Below, one piece after another: positions 30,690 through 42,985 of a stretch of DNA of 64,000 nucleotides. The stretch's first letter is position 1; every line of letters begins with the position of its first letter. Source of the DNA: Sipunculus nudus (taxonomy: Eukaryota > Annelida > Sipuncula > Golfingiida > Sipunculidae); the NCBI GenBank assembly GCA_026874595.1, contig CM049311.1:66073953-66137952 (forward strand), given 5' to 3'. Made by a program: the position numbers and the translations under genes. The notes below the pieces were generated by a model. The model was given only the letters and a program-made list of their open reading frames with translations. It was not told the origin of the DNA and did not search any database.

Positions 30690-31110
30690 CCAATTCCACC
30701 AGGACTAACAACGAACCTCTTTCTGATAGGCAATGTGAGACGGCCGGGACTACCTGTCTCAACTGGCACACTTTACATTTTAAGGAAACACGTTCTGTTT
30801 GCATTTCACAAGCGTATGCTTACAAAATTTCACTTTTTCCGTGAAGTCTTTTTTTTACACAAAGACACCTATATATGTAATTAGCCCTGAAACAGTTCTT
30901 TTCCAACATATATGAACGGTCACGCTCTTCATTAAATATATACCTACGCCGCTGGTGCATTTTTGAGGACCCGGTGTATGATATGGGTGGCAGATTTTGA
31001 CGCCCGGATCCCGAATAAGCAAAGTCGTACTATTGTGAGTACAAGTTGGCTGTGTCAAGTAACCCATGTGAGCCATGCGTGTAATCATGCGGTCAGAAAT
31101 CCAACAAACA
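30690..31110 (+). repeat. Dispersed repeat family C, diverged copy
   Basis: Matches the tandem unit at 37318-39856. Shared blocks include GAACCTCT-CTGATA, GGCA-TGTG-GAC, AAACACGTTCTGTTTGCATT (versus AAACACTTTCTGTTTACATT), TGTGAAG/CGTGAAG, GGGT--CAGAT--TGAC-CCC and GTCGT-CT-TTGTGAG. It is much more diverged than the two tandem copies are from each other. Some substitutions keep a protein-like similarity (RKHVLFAFH versus RKHFLFTFQ), but stops interrupt both, so coding origin is uncertain. Confidence 0.5.
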
Positions 31111-32540
31111 TGCGGAGTGATTTACTAATATGCTGTGTTAAAATGGAATTGTTCTCGCTCAAACTAGGTGTTGTTAGAATGTATACTATGTTAAGTGACA
31201 GCGTACTTGTAGGCCATGAGGCGTTGTCAGAAATGACGAAAATATTTTCATCCTCGCAGAGGTTTAAAGTGCGTTCCTTACTAAAGGATGCGAAGGCGCT
31301 CTGACGCTGGTGGTAGACTCTCTAATGTCAGAGGACCGAAATAGCACTAGAAGCCTAACCGACAGTGCAGCGTCAGTGTTCCTGTGTACTCGATGTTTGA
31401 GAGTAGACCAGCCAGGGCACAACTCCATAATCTTCCGAGACCGAAGGATGCCTACATTAGCCTAGGTCACTAAGGACTGGCCTAATATTTCATCCGTCAC
31501 GCAGAATCAAACCCCTGTGATTGTCAACAACAGAGATCACACTGCATATCCATCTTAAATCAGTTCTGGAAGCAGTTTTTTTATAGGCTGTCACCGTAAT
31601 CATCCGAATGACTTCAAACTGAAACCACATCGTTTTTACATCAACAGGGCACTTGTTTGCTCAAATTCATTTTTTAAAGTTTTATTTATTGAACGCTTCA
31701 CCTTTATCTTATTGTAAATCCATGTTAATATTTGAATCACGTAGTCTCACCAAAGAAATGATGCACGTGCTAAAGTATATGGTTAACTAACAATGCCGAG
31801 TCACTGATCAGTTTTAAAACAGTAGATCTAAAGTTTTACCAAACTATATAACATATGTTGAATTTCAAATACTTTATTTTTGTCAAATTTGAAATTGACG
31901 TTGATGGTGCATTTTCTACACATTTAGTAGGATAAAATGTCAATTTTAATTTTTTACCTGGTATAGCTGGATTTCGCCGTAAATGTATCCGGTAAACATA
32001 GGTGCAAGTAGAGTTACCTGCTCATGTCGAGTGTTATGTGCGGGGTCTTCTTGTGTAGGAATCAATAGGTCAAACATCTGTCACCAGATGGCGATCCCAG
32101 TGCAATTTTAGAAACGCTTGCCTGTTATTACTTCTGATATATCAGCGTTTAAGTATGTATTTGTTATGTAACAAAATGTTAGCTCATCTTATGAGAGAGA
32201 GAGCACCGAAATTATTGACAAAAAATATGAGTGACACGTGCGTTATACTTTTTTCTCATTTTCGGATTAAGTTAGTTTACATTGATATTCAGTTATAAAC
32301 AAATTTTGAATAAGGTGTGCTGCTCATAACCTAAGGATCTTCGGCTAGATTAACAATATGACCTATCTCAAACATTTTCTTAAACTCTGACTTTTGTTTT
32401 TTTTTCAATCCCCCGTATAGTGTCTGGAAATATAGGATACCTTTATTATCAATGATAAAGCACGATATTTATATCTAATCTCTAATCAGAGCAATATGAA
32501 ACCCAGAAAAGTTATGGCTTTTTGCTACATGAATATAGGT
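31111..32540. other. Unique AT-rich sequence
   Basis: The 113-codon ORF at 30963-31304 extends out of the family C repeat and has no recognisable domain. Nothing else seen. Confidence 0.5.
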
Positions 32541-32559
32541 CTCTACCAGTGGCATAGGA

Positions 32560-33030
32560 CTCGAGTCTGGACTTGGACTGAGTTTTTAGGAACTTGGACT
32601 CGAAGGTTTTAGGACTCATACTTGTTTTCGAACTCGGAGATGATTACTCAAGAAATCAGGCCGAGTCCAATAGAGAAAAAAACACTGTTATATACTCTAA
32701 AGACATATACATGTGCGAAATACTGACAGAATATTACCAAACTGTTACACTAATAAACTAAGTCTTCATCTCTGCATTGGTAACTAAATGTAATTGACCT
32801 TTAAAGTTAAATCATGTTTGAACTTACTGAAAAATGTACGTTAAATCTGAAAATTCTATTGTAAATTATTTTTAAGAATATTTGTATTGGACTCGGACTT
32901 TGACTCGAGGTTCTAATGACTGGAACTGGAAAAAGGTGGACTTGGACTCGAACTTAAATGAATCAGACTTAGAATCGTTCTCGAGTGGCCTGGACTCCGA
33001 CTTGCACTCGGATTCTGATTGTGTGGACTC
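32560..33030. repeat. GACTCG/GACTTG-rich repeat
   Basis: Two clusters (32560-32670 and 32885-33030) are packed with GACTCG, GACTTG and GAACTCG hexamers, separated by ordinary AT-rich DNA. The 61-codon ORF across the second cluster (rich in LDSDL-like residues) follows from the hexamer and is unlikely to be coding. Hexamer clusters at two ends with a plain middle suggest a transposon with subterminal repeats, but no clean terminal repeats were found. A smaller GACTTG patch is at 22029-22109. Confidence 0.4.
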
Positions 33031-33059
33031 GACAACATTAGTAGGCGGTAGTAATTCAT

Positions 33060-34495
33060 TTTGCTAATTAAGGCATTGGTATTTCGGGAGATTATCTCAG
33101 AAGGGTGTTGTTAAGATATTGTAAGTAATAAATTTACCTGATGCACCCGTGGATATTTGAATTTTGTTTTAGAATGTTTTCCTCAATAAACAACCTGAGC
33201 ATGACATCATCATTACCGTAGAGATGGCGATTGCATAAGTACATCATTTATACTGTGAAAATAATTTCAAGAAATTATATGACAATATAACTTTATGAAA
33301 GAACTGAAGCTCAACGAAAATCACAAAAGCGATGTTTAGTTCTCAGTTGATGGAAGTCTACGGTATGATAACCAATACATATGTCGTTGAAGTGTCTTGC
33401 ACGCGAAAATGTAACTAAAACTGCCAATATGGAAAGACAGGCTCAGGCAAATAGACTCCTACAGTATTACATGCTTGTCCTTAGCTTTGTTGATTGTCAT
33501 CAGGTTATACGAAAAATGATGCTGCTCCCAGATAAATGGAAGGTTTACATCTTTCGGTGCAACTCCGTATAAAAAATAACTTTTAAAGCAAAAAAGGTAT
33601 ATATCCGGGTTTCTTTTCAGTGAACTTGCAGAGTGTTAGCGTAAAACCGTATGAACAATCCACAAAAATTTGGAATCAATCAATATCAACATAATAGATT
33701 TTTTCCCTTATATACCTTTATGACAAAATAAGAATTCCTTTGTCCCCATGCAAAAGCTGCCCGTTCGTTTGCATTTGTTCTGCCAGTCCCCAGGTGAAAC
33801 TGAATCACTGAAGCGTCACTTCATGAAAAGTGTAAATTTGAACATATGACTGGTCAGGCGATTCTGGTAGAGCTTTTAGACTCTGACGAGAGAATCTAGT
33901 TTGTTAATAGAACCCCTGATACTTTAAAGATGTACTGGTAATAAATTTTCATAAGTCCATAATTAGTATAAGTCCCTGGAGACTGCGGATCCTAAAAAAA
34001 TATGTGTGCATCCAATCCGCCCTACCACCCCCCCCCTCCAACCGAACTGTGTTAAGTTGAAGGGCTTTAAACAACCTTTATCATAAAATCCATTGAAACC
34101 ATGGTTATCCAGGAAAGATATTAATGAATGTATAGAAATCAACATACCTGTACACCCATAAACAGTCAACGCTTGTCGTGTAACTGGTCGTACTGTTAAC
34201 CCAACTGAGGAGCCCTCGCATTGATAGCGGAGTCATGTGATCTTTGTTTTGAAAGAAAAGGCTATTGGGGTATAGTATTTGGATCAATGGGGATTAGAGT
34301 GAACCTTTCACCGCGAATTGCACGATACCCTCTGTGGCCAGTGAGCACAAAATGCAGGAAAATCCCGGAGGCACCTCCTTATAAACACAAAATTTAAACC
34401 TATCGGTTAAATATTATAATTATTAATTATGCAACTTAATTAGTCAAAAGTAATATATTTTAGTTTGATATAATTTTAGAGTGGTGTGAGTTTAA
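33060..34495. other. Unique AT-rich sequence
   Basis: No gene recognised. A C-run lies at 34028-34036. ORFs of 60-68 codons without motifs. Confidence 0.5.
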
Positions 34496-34499
34496 CTTC

Positions 34500-35702
34500 T
34501 GCATACCTGAAAAAAACTAATGAGTTTTTGAAACAATCTGTCTGGTATAATTCACATATTAAAATAAATGGCAAAGTTGCTTCTTATATAAGAAATGGTA
34601 TGATGCAGGCATTTGATATAAACAAGACTTAACAAAGATGGAAAACAACCATTATACTTTCTGTAATAAAGATAAATTACATAATACATTTGGTATTAAA
34701 ATAGACACAATGAAATATAATAGCATCATGCACGCTATACCACAAAAATTGAGAAGAGAGTTTAAACAGAGGCACAGTCAAGAAAAACCATATGTATGTA
34801 AAGTTGATAAACTATTACAACAAAAGAGACCAGCAAACTATATATATAATGAATTTATAGCAGTGAAATGTACATAGCCGGAAAATACCATTTTAATGTG
34901 GCAAAAAGATATTCCATAATGTACAAAAGACAATATAAATAAAGCATTCCATAACATTTATATTACATCAATCTCTACTAAATTAAAATATTTTCAGTAT
35001 AAAATTCTACATAGGATCCTGGCTTTAAACCCCTTCCTAGTTAAATCTGGCATAACAGATACTGATCTATGTCCTTTCTGTAAAGAGGATAAAGAAATTC
35101 TAATACATATATTTTATGACTGCATCCATATTAAAGAACTTTAGACAAAGGTATGTAACTGGCTTTTTTGACCTGGGTATACAAAGAATATTTTCTGCCA
35201 AAATAATAAACATGAACATGAGTTCAAACAGATAATTAGATAAAATTAAACTCTTTGTAAAGTATTATATATAAGTCATAAAGTATAAAGGAACAGCATT
35301 ATCAAATAATGGAGTAGTAGAAAGTTTTATTTAAAATTATTATTACGTTGAGAAAAAAAGTTGCAAGGTATAAAGGTAAACTCGGTTACCGCGAAATATT
35401 GTGGAAACCATTTAAAAGATAAATTACTTTATTGATTACCATATAACTAAATGAATGTTTTAGATGTATATAATCATTAGAAATTTGTTTTGTTTTTCTT
35501 TTTGAAAATAAAAAATTGCTTAAAATAGACTTTTTTAGGGAGAACAACTTTAAATTACCCGAAGTTGTATAAATAACAGACCTGCATTTTTATGTCTTCT
35601 TGTCATTTGTAAATGTGTTTTCTGCCTTTGTAATTTTATCTCTTGTACTTATATATATGGATTTATTTGTTTTTGAACAATAAATACTTGAATAAAGAAA
35701 AA
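34500..35702 (+). mobile_element. Dead L1-like LINE, 3' fragment
   Basis: The C-terminal part of a non-LTR retrotransposon ORF2. The first stretch (34527-34628) reads as a LINE-like VWYNSHIKINGKV segment. From 34638 one frame runs on to the TAG at 35142-35144 with two internal stops (34875-34877 and one shortly after). It ends with FQYKILHRILALN, then CPFC and H-to-C spacing (IHIFYDC), the zinc-binding C-terminal motif of many LINE ORF2 proteins. The endonuclease and reverse transcriptase core is not in this copy, so it is 5'-truncated. The 3' end is likely near 35702, after AATAAATACTTGAATAAAGA and an A-rich tail. No target-site duplication was identified. Confidence 0.75.
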
Positions 35703-37317
35703 TTATTCAGTCATTATCCCGCAAAATAAAACAAACTTGTCCCAGAAGAGCGCACTACCGAAACGTGTGCCGAAATTCGGACGCCAAATCAGAACGGAAG
35801 CAGCTTAACCTTTGTGTACAAAAAAACCTGTGTGTTTATAATGTAGATTTGTAAATGTTTCTACTTTTTCAACGCATTCCCCGCTTCTAATTGAAGGGTG
35901 TGTTAGTGAGCAGCGTCCATCTATGTGTGTCTTTTTCAAAAGCGTCTACCAGGACGTCTTCTAGTTGACGCATCTTGATGTTTCATGATAATATCTGCGA
36001 GTATATTGTTCTTGCATCTATAGAAAGACGGGGATAATGGTTAATTGTTTGTTCCCAGAACATCTTCGCCACTTTTACGGTTTACAGACGTCACGACCTG
36101 CCAATCATTTCCGAGACATTTCTCTATGTTCAGAATGACTTCGGTTAATGAGTGTACGCAGCTTTGTTCGGAGTACGTAGTTTAGTGTCAGAGTTTTAAT
36201 TATCACTCGTGTCCAATCATTCGTATAACCATTTACAAGTAATTAACTGAGCAAACTTGAGGTCTTATCCATTTATTACATGAGGGTTCGTACTTTAAAA
36301 AATAAAAAAAGTAGATATTACCACTTAATTATGTTATGTAGAATTAGATAAATGGTAATACATGATCGTACATATCCTTATTCCTTATATAGAGAAATTT
36401 AATTTGAATTTCAGCAAAAAACCTACCCAAAAAGAGAACTTTTCTTTGACAAAACCAACTGATACAATAGCAATATTTTTTAGGCTTGATATATCTTCTT
36501 TATCAGAGATTTTCAAGAAAATTCCTTTGTCACTGATGTTGCGGTGAGTGCACGTGGTGTTACTTAGGGGAAAAGTGAGAAATTGTCGATTTAGTAATTT
36601 TTTTCTACACCAGAGGGCATATATGACCCCATCAGTTGGCTGCTCACAATAATAAACAATGGGACTCTAGATATAATCATGATATAGAACTGAATTCAAG
36701 GATCCCTGTATGTCAAGTCCTTGTCAGTAGACTGTGCATATCTATATAATACATGACCTTTATTTTAGAGTAAATTCTCCACAAAAGCAATGCCTCATAT
36801 TCAGTGCTGAAACTGGTTCTAACACTACTCTAATAACACTATTAAGATCTAATAGCAATCAGCTTCAATTATAAAAAATACACAAGGACATAATTTTAGG
36901 TGGACAGACATTTAATCCAGTGAGAGTTATCAACCTAAATGATGTTGATCGTATTTACTGCCATCTCTCAGAAAATATATAATTATTATAATAACATCTG
37001 AAGCATTTATTACTACGTTGAGGTCGTACCGTATTTGTCTGCTATGGAATGTTTCAAGATATTTACAAAATGGTATACTGCTAACTTTGTACATCTTTCT
37101 TTCAGGCCACCTAAACATGGGTTATGATTACGGACAATCTATAGTTCCTTTGCCTTGATTATCATTTATCAATTTAATATTTATGGTACTTTCAAAATTA
37201 ATTCTGAATAAAATACAAAAATGCCTGCTACAGTATTTCTAAGTTATCTTGCATCAGATAGGAATGTAACTACAGCCAATAAATAAGAATTAATAAAAAA
37301 CCTCTTAACAGATAAGT
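35703..37317. other. Unique AT-rich sequence
   Basis: A less AT-rich patch at about 36060-36250 has no ORF or repeat and could be conserved non-coding DNA. The rest is AT-rich with nothing recognised. Confidence 0.5.
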
Positions 37318-38576
37318 TTCATTTTTCTCAAAAATATAAAAAAAATCCACATTCTTACATGTTTATAGGGAAAATTTTTACCAATTACTTTTTGGCTTTT
37401 TCAAGAGCATGACGTTTCCGCGTTTCACCTTAATGTGATTACTTATTCTTTCTAGAGAGGGGTTTTTTATGGTAAAAAGGTATTTCCTTAGAAAATTAAA
37501 TGAAATTTGCTTTTTTACTAATACTACTTTTAAGGTGTGTAAGTGTTGGTGTAAGTGTATCCAAGATTGCAGGATACAAAAAAAGCAAAATATAATTATA
37601 TTTTTAAATGTCATGCATTTTAAGGTATTTTCTCTTTTTTTTATATTGTATACTCTGTGACCTGAATTCAATATTTTGTTGAACGTACCTCGACGATATC
37701 TAAAAACACATTCAAATCATATTCCACAGATCGCATTCCTCAAATTTGTGAAAAACAAGGAATTTAAGGTGAATTTTCTATATGTTTTCAAAAGATACCG
37801 TTTGTTTTCTTTGGAGTTGTTCGTGAAGGGACGGCAATTATATTAACGTGGTGACAAAGTTTGTGGACCATACTTCATCTTCCAAGTAGCGACCATTCGG
37901 CAGAGGTCGTTTCTAATAAAACTGAACCTCTACCTGATATAGGCACTGTGGGACAGCTGGTGCCCCTTCTCTCAGCTTTAAACTTTGAAATCATAATTTG
38001 TTACCTTTCTAGAAAACACTTTCTGTTTACATTTCAAATGCCCATACTTGGCAAATATAACTTATTTTGTGAAGTTCTTGCCACAAAACAACCCATGTTT
38101 ATGTCACTTGAAACAAGTCTACCCCAATATATATGGACGAACAGTATAATTCTCTCATAACTAAATACCTATGCATTTGTGTATTTAGAAGCCGCGGAGC
38201 TTTGTGGGTATCAGATGGTGACCCCCAGAAACAGCAGAGTCGTTCTCTTGTGAGGCCTAGCTATTCTGCGCGGTGTGACCAAGTAGACAAACATGACTTA
38301 ATGATGTTGCACTGCTGTTAGGTTCGAATCCTTTGATCCACAATCCATGGATCAAATATCAGATAGACATCAGGTTGTTTGCTCACAGTGTAGTTATTTG
38401 GTCGGTTATAATCTGAGGTATAATTGACATAGATCATAAAAAATCAATGCCGACCAAATTGTTTAAAATTTTAATATGGTTAAAACAAGATGAGCGTGAA
38501 ATGCACTGCTGGATAGATATTAACGGATTATAGAGTGTAAACATATTGTATAGAGTCTCACCTAGGTCATAAATTT
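37318..38576. repeat. 1.26-kb tandem duplication, first copy (family C)
   Basis: Near-identical to 38582-39856 along its whole length, with scattered substitutions and small indels. It starts at a TTCATTTTT segment and ends at CACCTAGGTCATAAATTT. It contains a 99-codon ORF (37861-38160) whose counterpart in the second copy has an early stop, so the ORF is probably not maintained. A tRNA-like A box (TGACCAAGTAGAC, about 38277) and B box (GGTTCGAATCC, 38322-38332) lie in the 3' part. Confidence 0.9.
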
Positions 38577-38581
38577 CATTG

Positions 38582-39856
38582 TTCATTTTTTCTCGGTAAT
38601 ATAAAAAAATCAATATTCTTAGATTTTATATAGGGAAAATTTTTACCAATTACTTTTTGGCTTTTTCAAGAGCATAACGGTTCCACGTTTCGCCTAAATG
38701 TGATTACATATTCTTTCTAGAGAGGGGTTTTTATGGTAAAAAGGTATTTCCTTAGCAAATTAAATGAAACTTGCTTTTTCCTAATACTACTTTTCAGGTG
38801 TGTCAGTGTTGGTGTAAGTGTGTTCAAGAATGCAGGATACAAAAAAAGCAAAATATAATTATATTTTTAAAGGTCATGCAATTTACGGTATTTTCTCTTT
38901 TTTTATAATGTATACTACTGTGACCTGAATTCAATATTTTGTTTAACGTACCTCGACGATATCTAAAAACACATTCAAATCATTTTCCACAGATGGCATT
39001 CCTCAAATTTGTGAAAAAAACAAGGAATTTAAGGTGAATTTTCTATATGTTTTCAAAATATACAGTTTATTGTTTTCTTTAGAGTTGTTCGTGAAGGGAA
39101 GGCAATTATATTAACGTGGTGACAAAGTTTGTGAACCATACTTCATCTCCCAAGTAGCGACCTTTCGGCAGAGGTCGTTTCTAATAAAACTGAACCTCTA
39201 CCTGATATAGGCACTGTGGGACAGCTGGTGCCCCTTCTCTCAGCTTTAAACTTTGAAATCATAATTTGTTACCTTTCTAGAAAACACTTTCTGTGTACAT
39301 TTCAAATGCCAATACTTGGCAAATATAACTTATTTTGTGAAGTCCTTGCCACAAAACATCCCATGTTTATGTCACTTGCCTTGAAACAAGTCTACTCCAA
39401 TATATATGGACGAACAGTATAATTCTCTCATAACTAAATTCCTACGCTGTTTGTGTATTTAGAAGCCGCGGGGCATTGTGGGTATCAGATGGTGACGCCC
39501 AGAAACAGTAGAGTAGTTCTCTTGTGAGTCCTAGCTATTCTGCGCAGTGTGACCAAGTAGACAAACATGACTTAATGATGTTGCACTGCTGTTAGGCTCG
39601 AATCCTTTGATCCACAATCCATGGATCAAATATCAGATAAACATCAGGTTGTTTGCTCACAGTGTAGTTATTTGGTCAGTTATAATCTGAGGTATAATTG
39701 ACATAGATCATAAAAAATCAATGCCGACCAAATTGTTTAAAATTTTAATACGGTTAAAACAAGAGGAGCGTGACATGTACTGCTGGATAGATACAAACGG
39801 ATTATAGAGTGTAAACATATTGCATAGAGTAGAGTCTCACCTAGGTCATAAATTTT
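38582..39856. repeat. 1.26-kb tandem duplication, second copy (family C)
   Basis: Direct copy of the preceding unit, with an offset of about 1264-1280 bp. The B-box-like site reads GGCTCGAATCC here. High identity implies a recent duplication compared with the diverged copy at 30690-31110. Confidence 0.9.
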
Positions 39857-41140
39857 ATATCTGGGGATATGGCTTCATATATAACAAGAGTCGGAAATTC
39901 ATTGGTCTTGTCTGACCTGCAGATGGAAACACATACAAAACAGTGCTTGACATTTAATAAGCATTCAACAATATATGCTGACAATAAAATAAAATGGTAA
40001 CTTTATACAGTGAGCCCAAGACTTGGATTAGAGTTTGCCAGGTATTTATACCAAATTGGTTGTACATTGGCCAGCGTCATTAGAATCCTGAGCCTAGCTA
40101 TCAGGTGTGCGCCTGTCATATTAGTTACAAGATGTGCCATGCCATTCTTAACAGTTAAGCATAACAGCCCCGCAAATACAATGTGAGATTTAATAGTCTA
40201 GACATACGACTACAGCATTTAGTCTCGTAACTAACGCTAGGACAGATTGCATGCCCCGTAAGAGTCATTATGTGCGAATGTGTCACAACCCGATACCGAA
40301 TGATAACTTCCAAGAAAAATTGTTCTGAGTATAAGTCGTGATCAACCATCAAAATTAGCAACCAGGTTGCTTTTGCTGGAAAACTAGAAACCGCATCTTG
40401 CTTTGTTTGTAACAGACTCTCTTGTTTTTGGAATAATCAAGCACGTTTTTTAACGCCTTGGATACCTTAATGCATATGTATTTTTATGACAAATCAATAC
40501 AATTACACAATATAACAGCAGTATAACAACAAATCAATACAATCACACAGTAGAATAAACAAAGTGCACAGTACCCGGATTCCACTGTCACAGCGATAAG
40601 TCCTTTAAAATGTATAAGCCGGATGAAAAATTCACACAAATTCTCTCGGAGAATAACAGTCCAATGTAAAGCTCTTGTAACAATCCAGAAAGTAAATTGA
40701 GGCAGGCAGCACCAAATTGTATATAGTTATAGTCCGTTCACCACCTGCTGTCCACCGGTTTTTTTTGCAGATAATTCTCTTAAAAGTTTACATTTTTCTA
40801 TTATTTCCTAGAAAACTCCATATGGAGGTGACAACCTAATATGGCAATTAAGAATCTTACAATAATTCCCCGTTTATGTTTAGACACATTTTAGTCTCCT
40901 CACCATGATCTGGCAGATATGATGTGTCCCAACATAAGTAGCCATCTTTGTTTTAGCTGGTTATATTTTTAGAGTGCTTACATGAGATCATCCAATCAGA
41001 ATTTGTCATTTGAGGCTTTTTTGCATGTGACCAATGACTTTTACCGCCATAAGTGGGTCTGATATGTTGTAAAATGTAGACTGATTTCTCATATTTTTAA
41101 ATAATTCTGTTTCATAAATAAGGTTTAAGGTAGGTATTTT
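39857..41140. other. Unique AT-rich sequence
   Basis: Contains a short imperfect direct repeat (CAAATCAATACAAT at about 40492 and 40532). No gene seen. Confidence 0.5.
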
Positions 41141-41149
41141 TTACCTTGT

Positions 41150-41650
41150 TGAAAATTAGGTCCTTTTATCTTCTACTTTCCACTATAATTATTTCCCTTG
41201 AAATGTAACTAATACAAATTTTCATAGCAAAAAAACAGGTGGACATGAGGGGATGAAACGGACTAGAGTAATAGTCCCTGAAATTACTGGACAGTCGGAT
41301 AGGTCCAGCACACTGACTAACTTGCTTCCGTCCCCTGGAATAGTCTCTCACCTCTCTCCCCGCTCTAAAACACAGCCGCCTATTTATAACTTCTCGCCCC
41401 AAGCCGAGAATTTTCCACTTCTCGAACAGTCTAAAAAATTCCAACATAATACTCAGTATACACGCTCAAAGAACATACTAGAACAGAGAACGCCGTGTCA
41501 GGGTTCACACGTGAGCTCGCCCCGGTTCGGCCAGGCGAGAAAGCCCCAAGCTAGCATGACAACGAGAGTTCAACTAGTACGGATTAAACTGAGAGTGCAA
41601 CATGCGGCCAGACATGGGCGCCACAACACGAGTTACGCCCGTGTCACACA
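41150..41650 (-). mobile_element. Possible solo LTR
   Basis: A CpG-rich 500-bp segment in AT-rich surroundings. On the minus strand it opens with TGTGTGACACGGGCG (end at 41650), has a good TATA box TATAAATAG at 41380-41388 about 260 bp in, and continues through a purine-rich stretch into AT-rich DNA. TG at the start with a mid-element TATA box fits an LTR. I cannot place the 3' CA end, no primer-binding site or polypurine tract is evident and no second copy lies in the window. The overlapping ORFs of 133 codons (plus) and 93 codons (minus) show no recognisable domain. Confidence 0.25.
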
Positions 41651-41654
41651 ATAA

Positions 41655-42847
41655 AAAGGGCACCTGCACCTGTAACAGTATTGAAATATATTAATGTACA
41701 TGCATGTATTCTTTTTTCTTTAGTATTGCTGGTGAGAAGATTATGAAACCACGTTGGACTCGATATTTCCTTTACACACCCATACATTTGTGTATTTCCC
41801 GTATACACCCATACCGCATTGCACGTCATACATACATCTTTGCTTATTTTTTTTAAAATATTTAATTTAACCTGCTGAAAACGGAAAATGGTTGTTCTAT
41901 CATATATTCCTTGCAACGTCAAATAATATTTTGAGAAAGTATTTTTTTCAGAAATGTAATTTCATATCTGTGTAATTGATACTTATTACAAAATAGAATA
42001 AAACAACAAAGAAGGATTTAAAACGACCAACGCTATCATGAATTAAAATACGATATTGCCTGTCTTATATGTAACATATAAAACCCTTTATACGGTATGC
42101 TTTGGAGGGACTGTTAAGTAATTAAACAATAACGTTATTTTTTTTATCAGAATAAATCAAACAAGTGATCCATTGTGGTTACAGCACAAACATTTAATAT
42201 AGAACAGAGTCACTCCTTCAAAGCAAAATAAGCAGTTAAACAAATTAAAGACGCTTAATATACTTCTATGGTCCGAACCATTTGTCCCCTTCCGGCTAAA
42301 CTGTCAGTTATATTGAGAAGACCCAGAAAGATAATTTCTTTTACAGACCATAATCATGAAATGTTATCAGTAAGTATTATAATTAAATGAGTATTTTAAT
42401 ATATATATATATTTTGTTTGGACAAACATACAAAAAATGGTTGTTTTTTGGGGGGATTCGCTGCTTAGGTTTTTTGTCGATCATTTCTTTTTTTGCAAAT
42501 TGAAACCAGATCTTCGGTAATGTTAATTTGTGCCCTTTACCTGTTCTCCAAAGGAATCTTAAAAATAATGTAATATGGACGTATGAACAATTTCAAGAAA
42601 CGAAAATATCCACGCATTGTGTCTCGACCGATAATTAAAAAAAAAATAAATAAAAATGTCCAATGTCATGAATAATTTCCTTTCTAGGAGTCCTTAGAAT
42701 GTTTAGTGTTCCCTTATTGTTCATTACGAATAAAAATCCGTGAAAACCTCGTTCAGTATAGCCGTCCATAAACAACACACCTGTCCTCAAAATAAAACGT
42801 GGCCGATGAAATAACTTATACCCAGGAATATCACATAAGTGTCATAA

Positions 42848-42851
<4 letters not shown>
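41655..42851. other. Unique AT-rich sequence
   Basis: Nothing recognised. The 92-codon minus-strand ORF at 41644-41922 has no motif. Confidence 0.5.

Positions 42852-42887
<36 letters not shown>
42852..42887. repeat. TA microsatellite
   Basis: About 36 bp of uninterrupted TA repeat. Confidence 0.95.
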
Positions 42888-42897
<10 letters not shown>

Positions 42898-42985
42898 GTG
42901 TAATACTGTCGACGCAGAAAAGTTGCTGTAAGGCTGCAAGGTTTTAAATACATTTAAAAATCAACACATAGATTTCATATATGTG

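Noticed and set aside
30407-30769. Proline/glycine-rich ORFs up to 120 codons
   Set aside because: Translation of G/C homopolymer tracts and a CA repeat, open on both strands.
38270-38345. Genuine tRNA (leucine or serine type) in the tandem unit
   Set aside because: A B box and a plausible A box exist, but no clear cloverleaf forms and the B box is altered in the second copy.
41253-41654. 133-codon ORF as a gene
   Set aside because: It overlaps a 93-codon antisense ORF in a CpG-rich segment with LTR-like signals, has no recognisable domain and no repeat-free homologue in the window.
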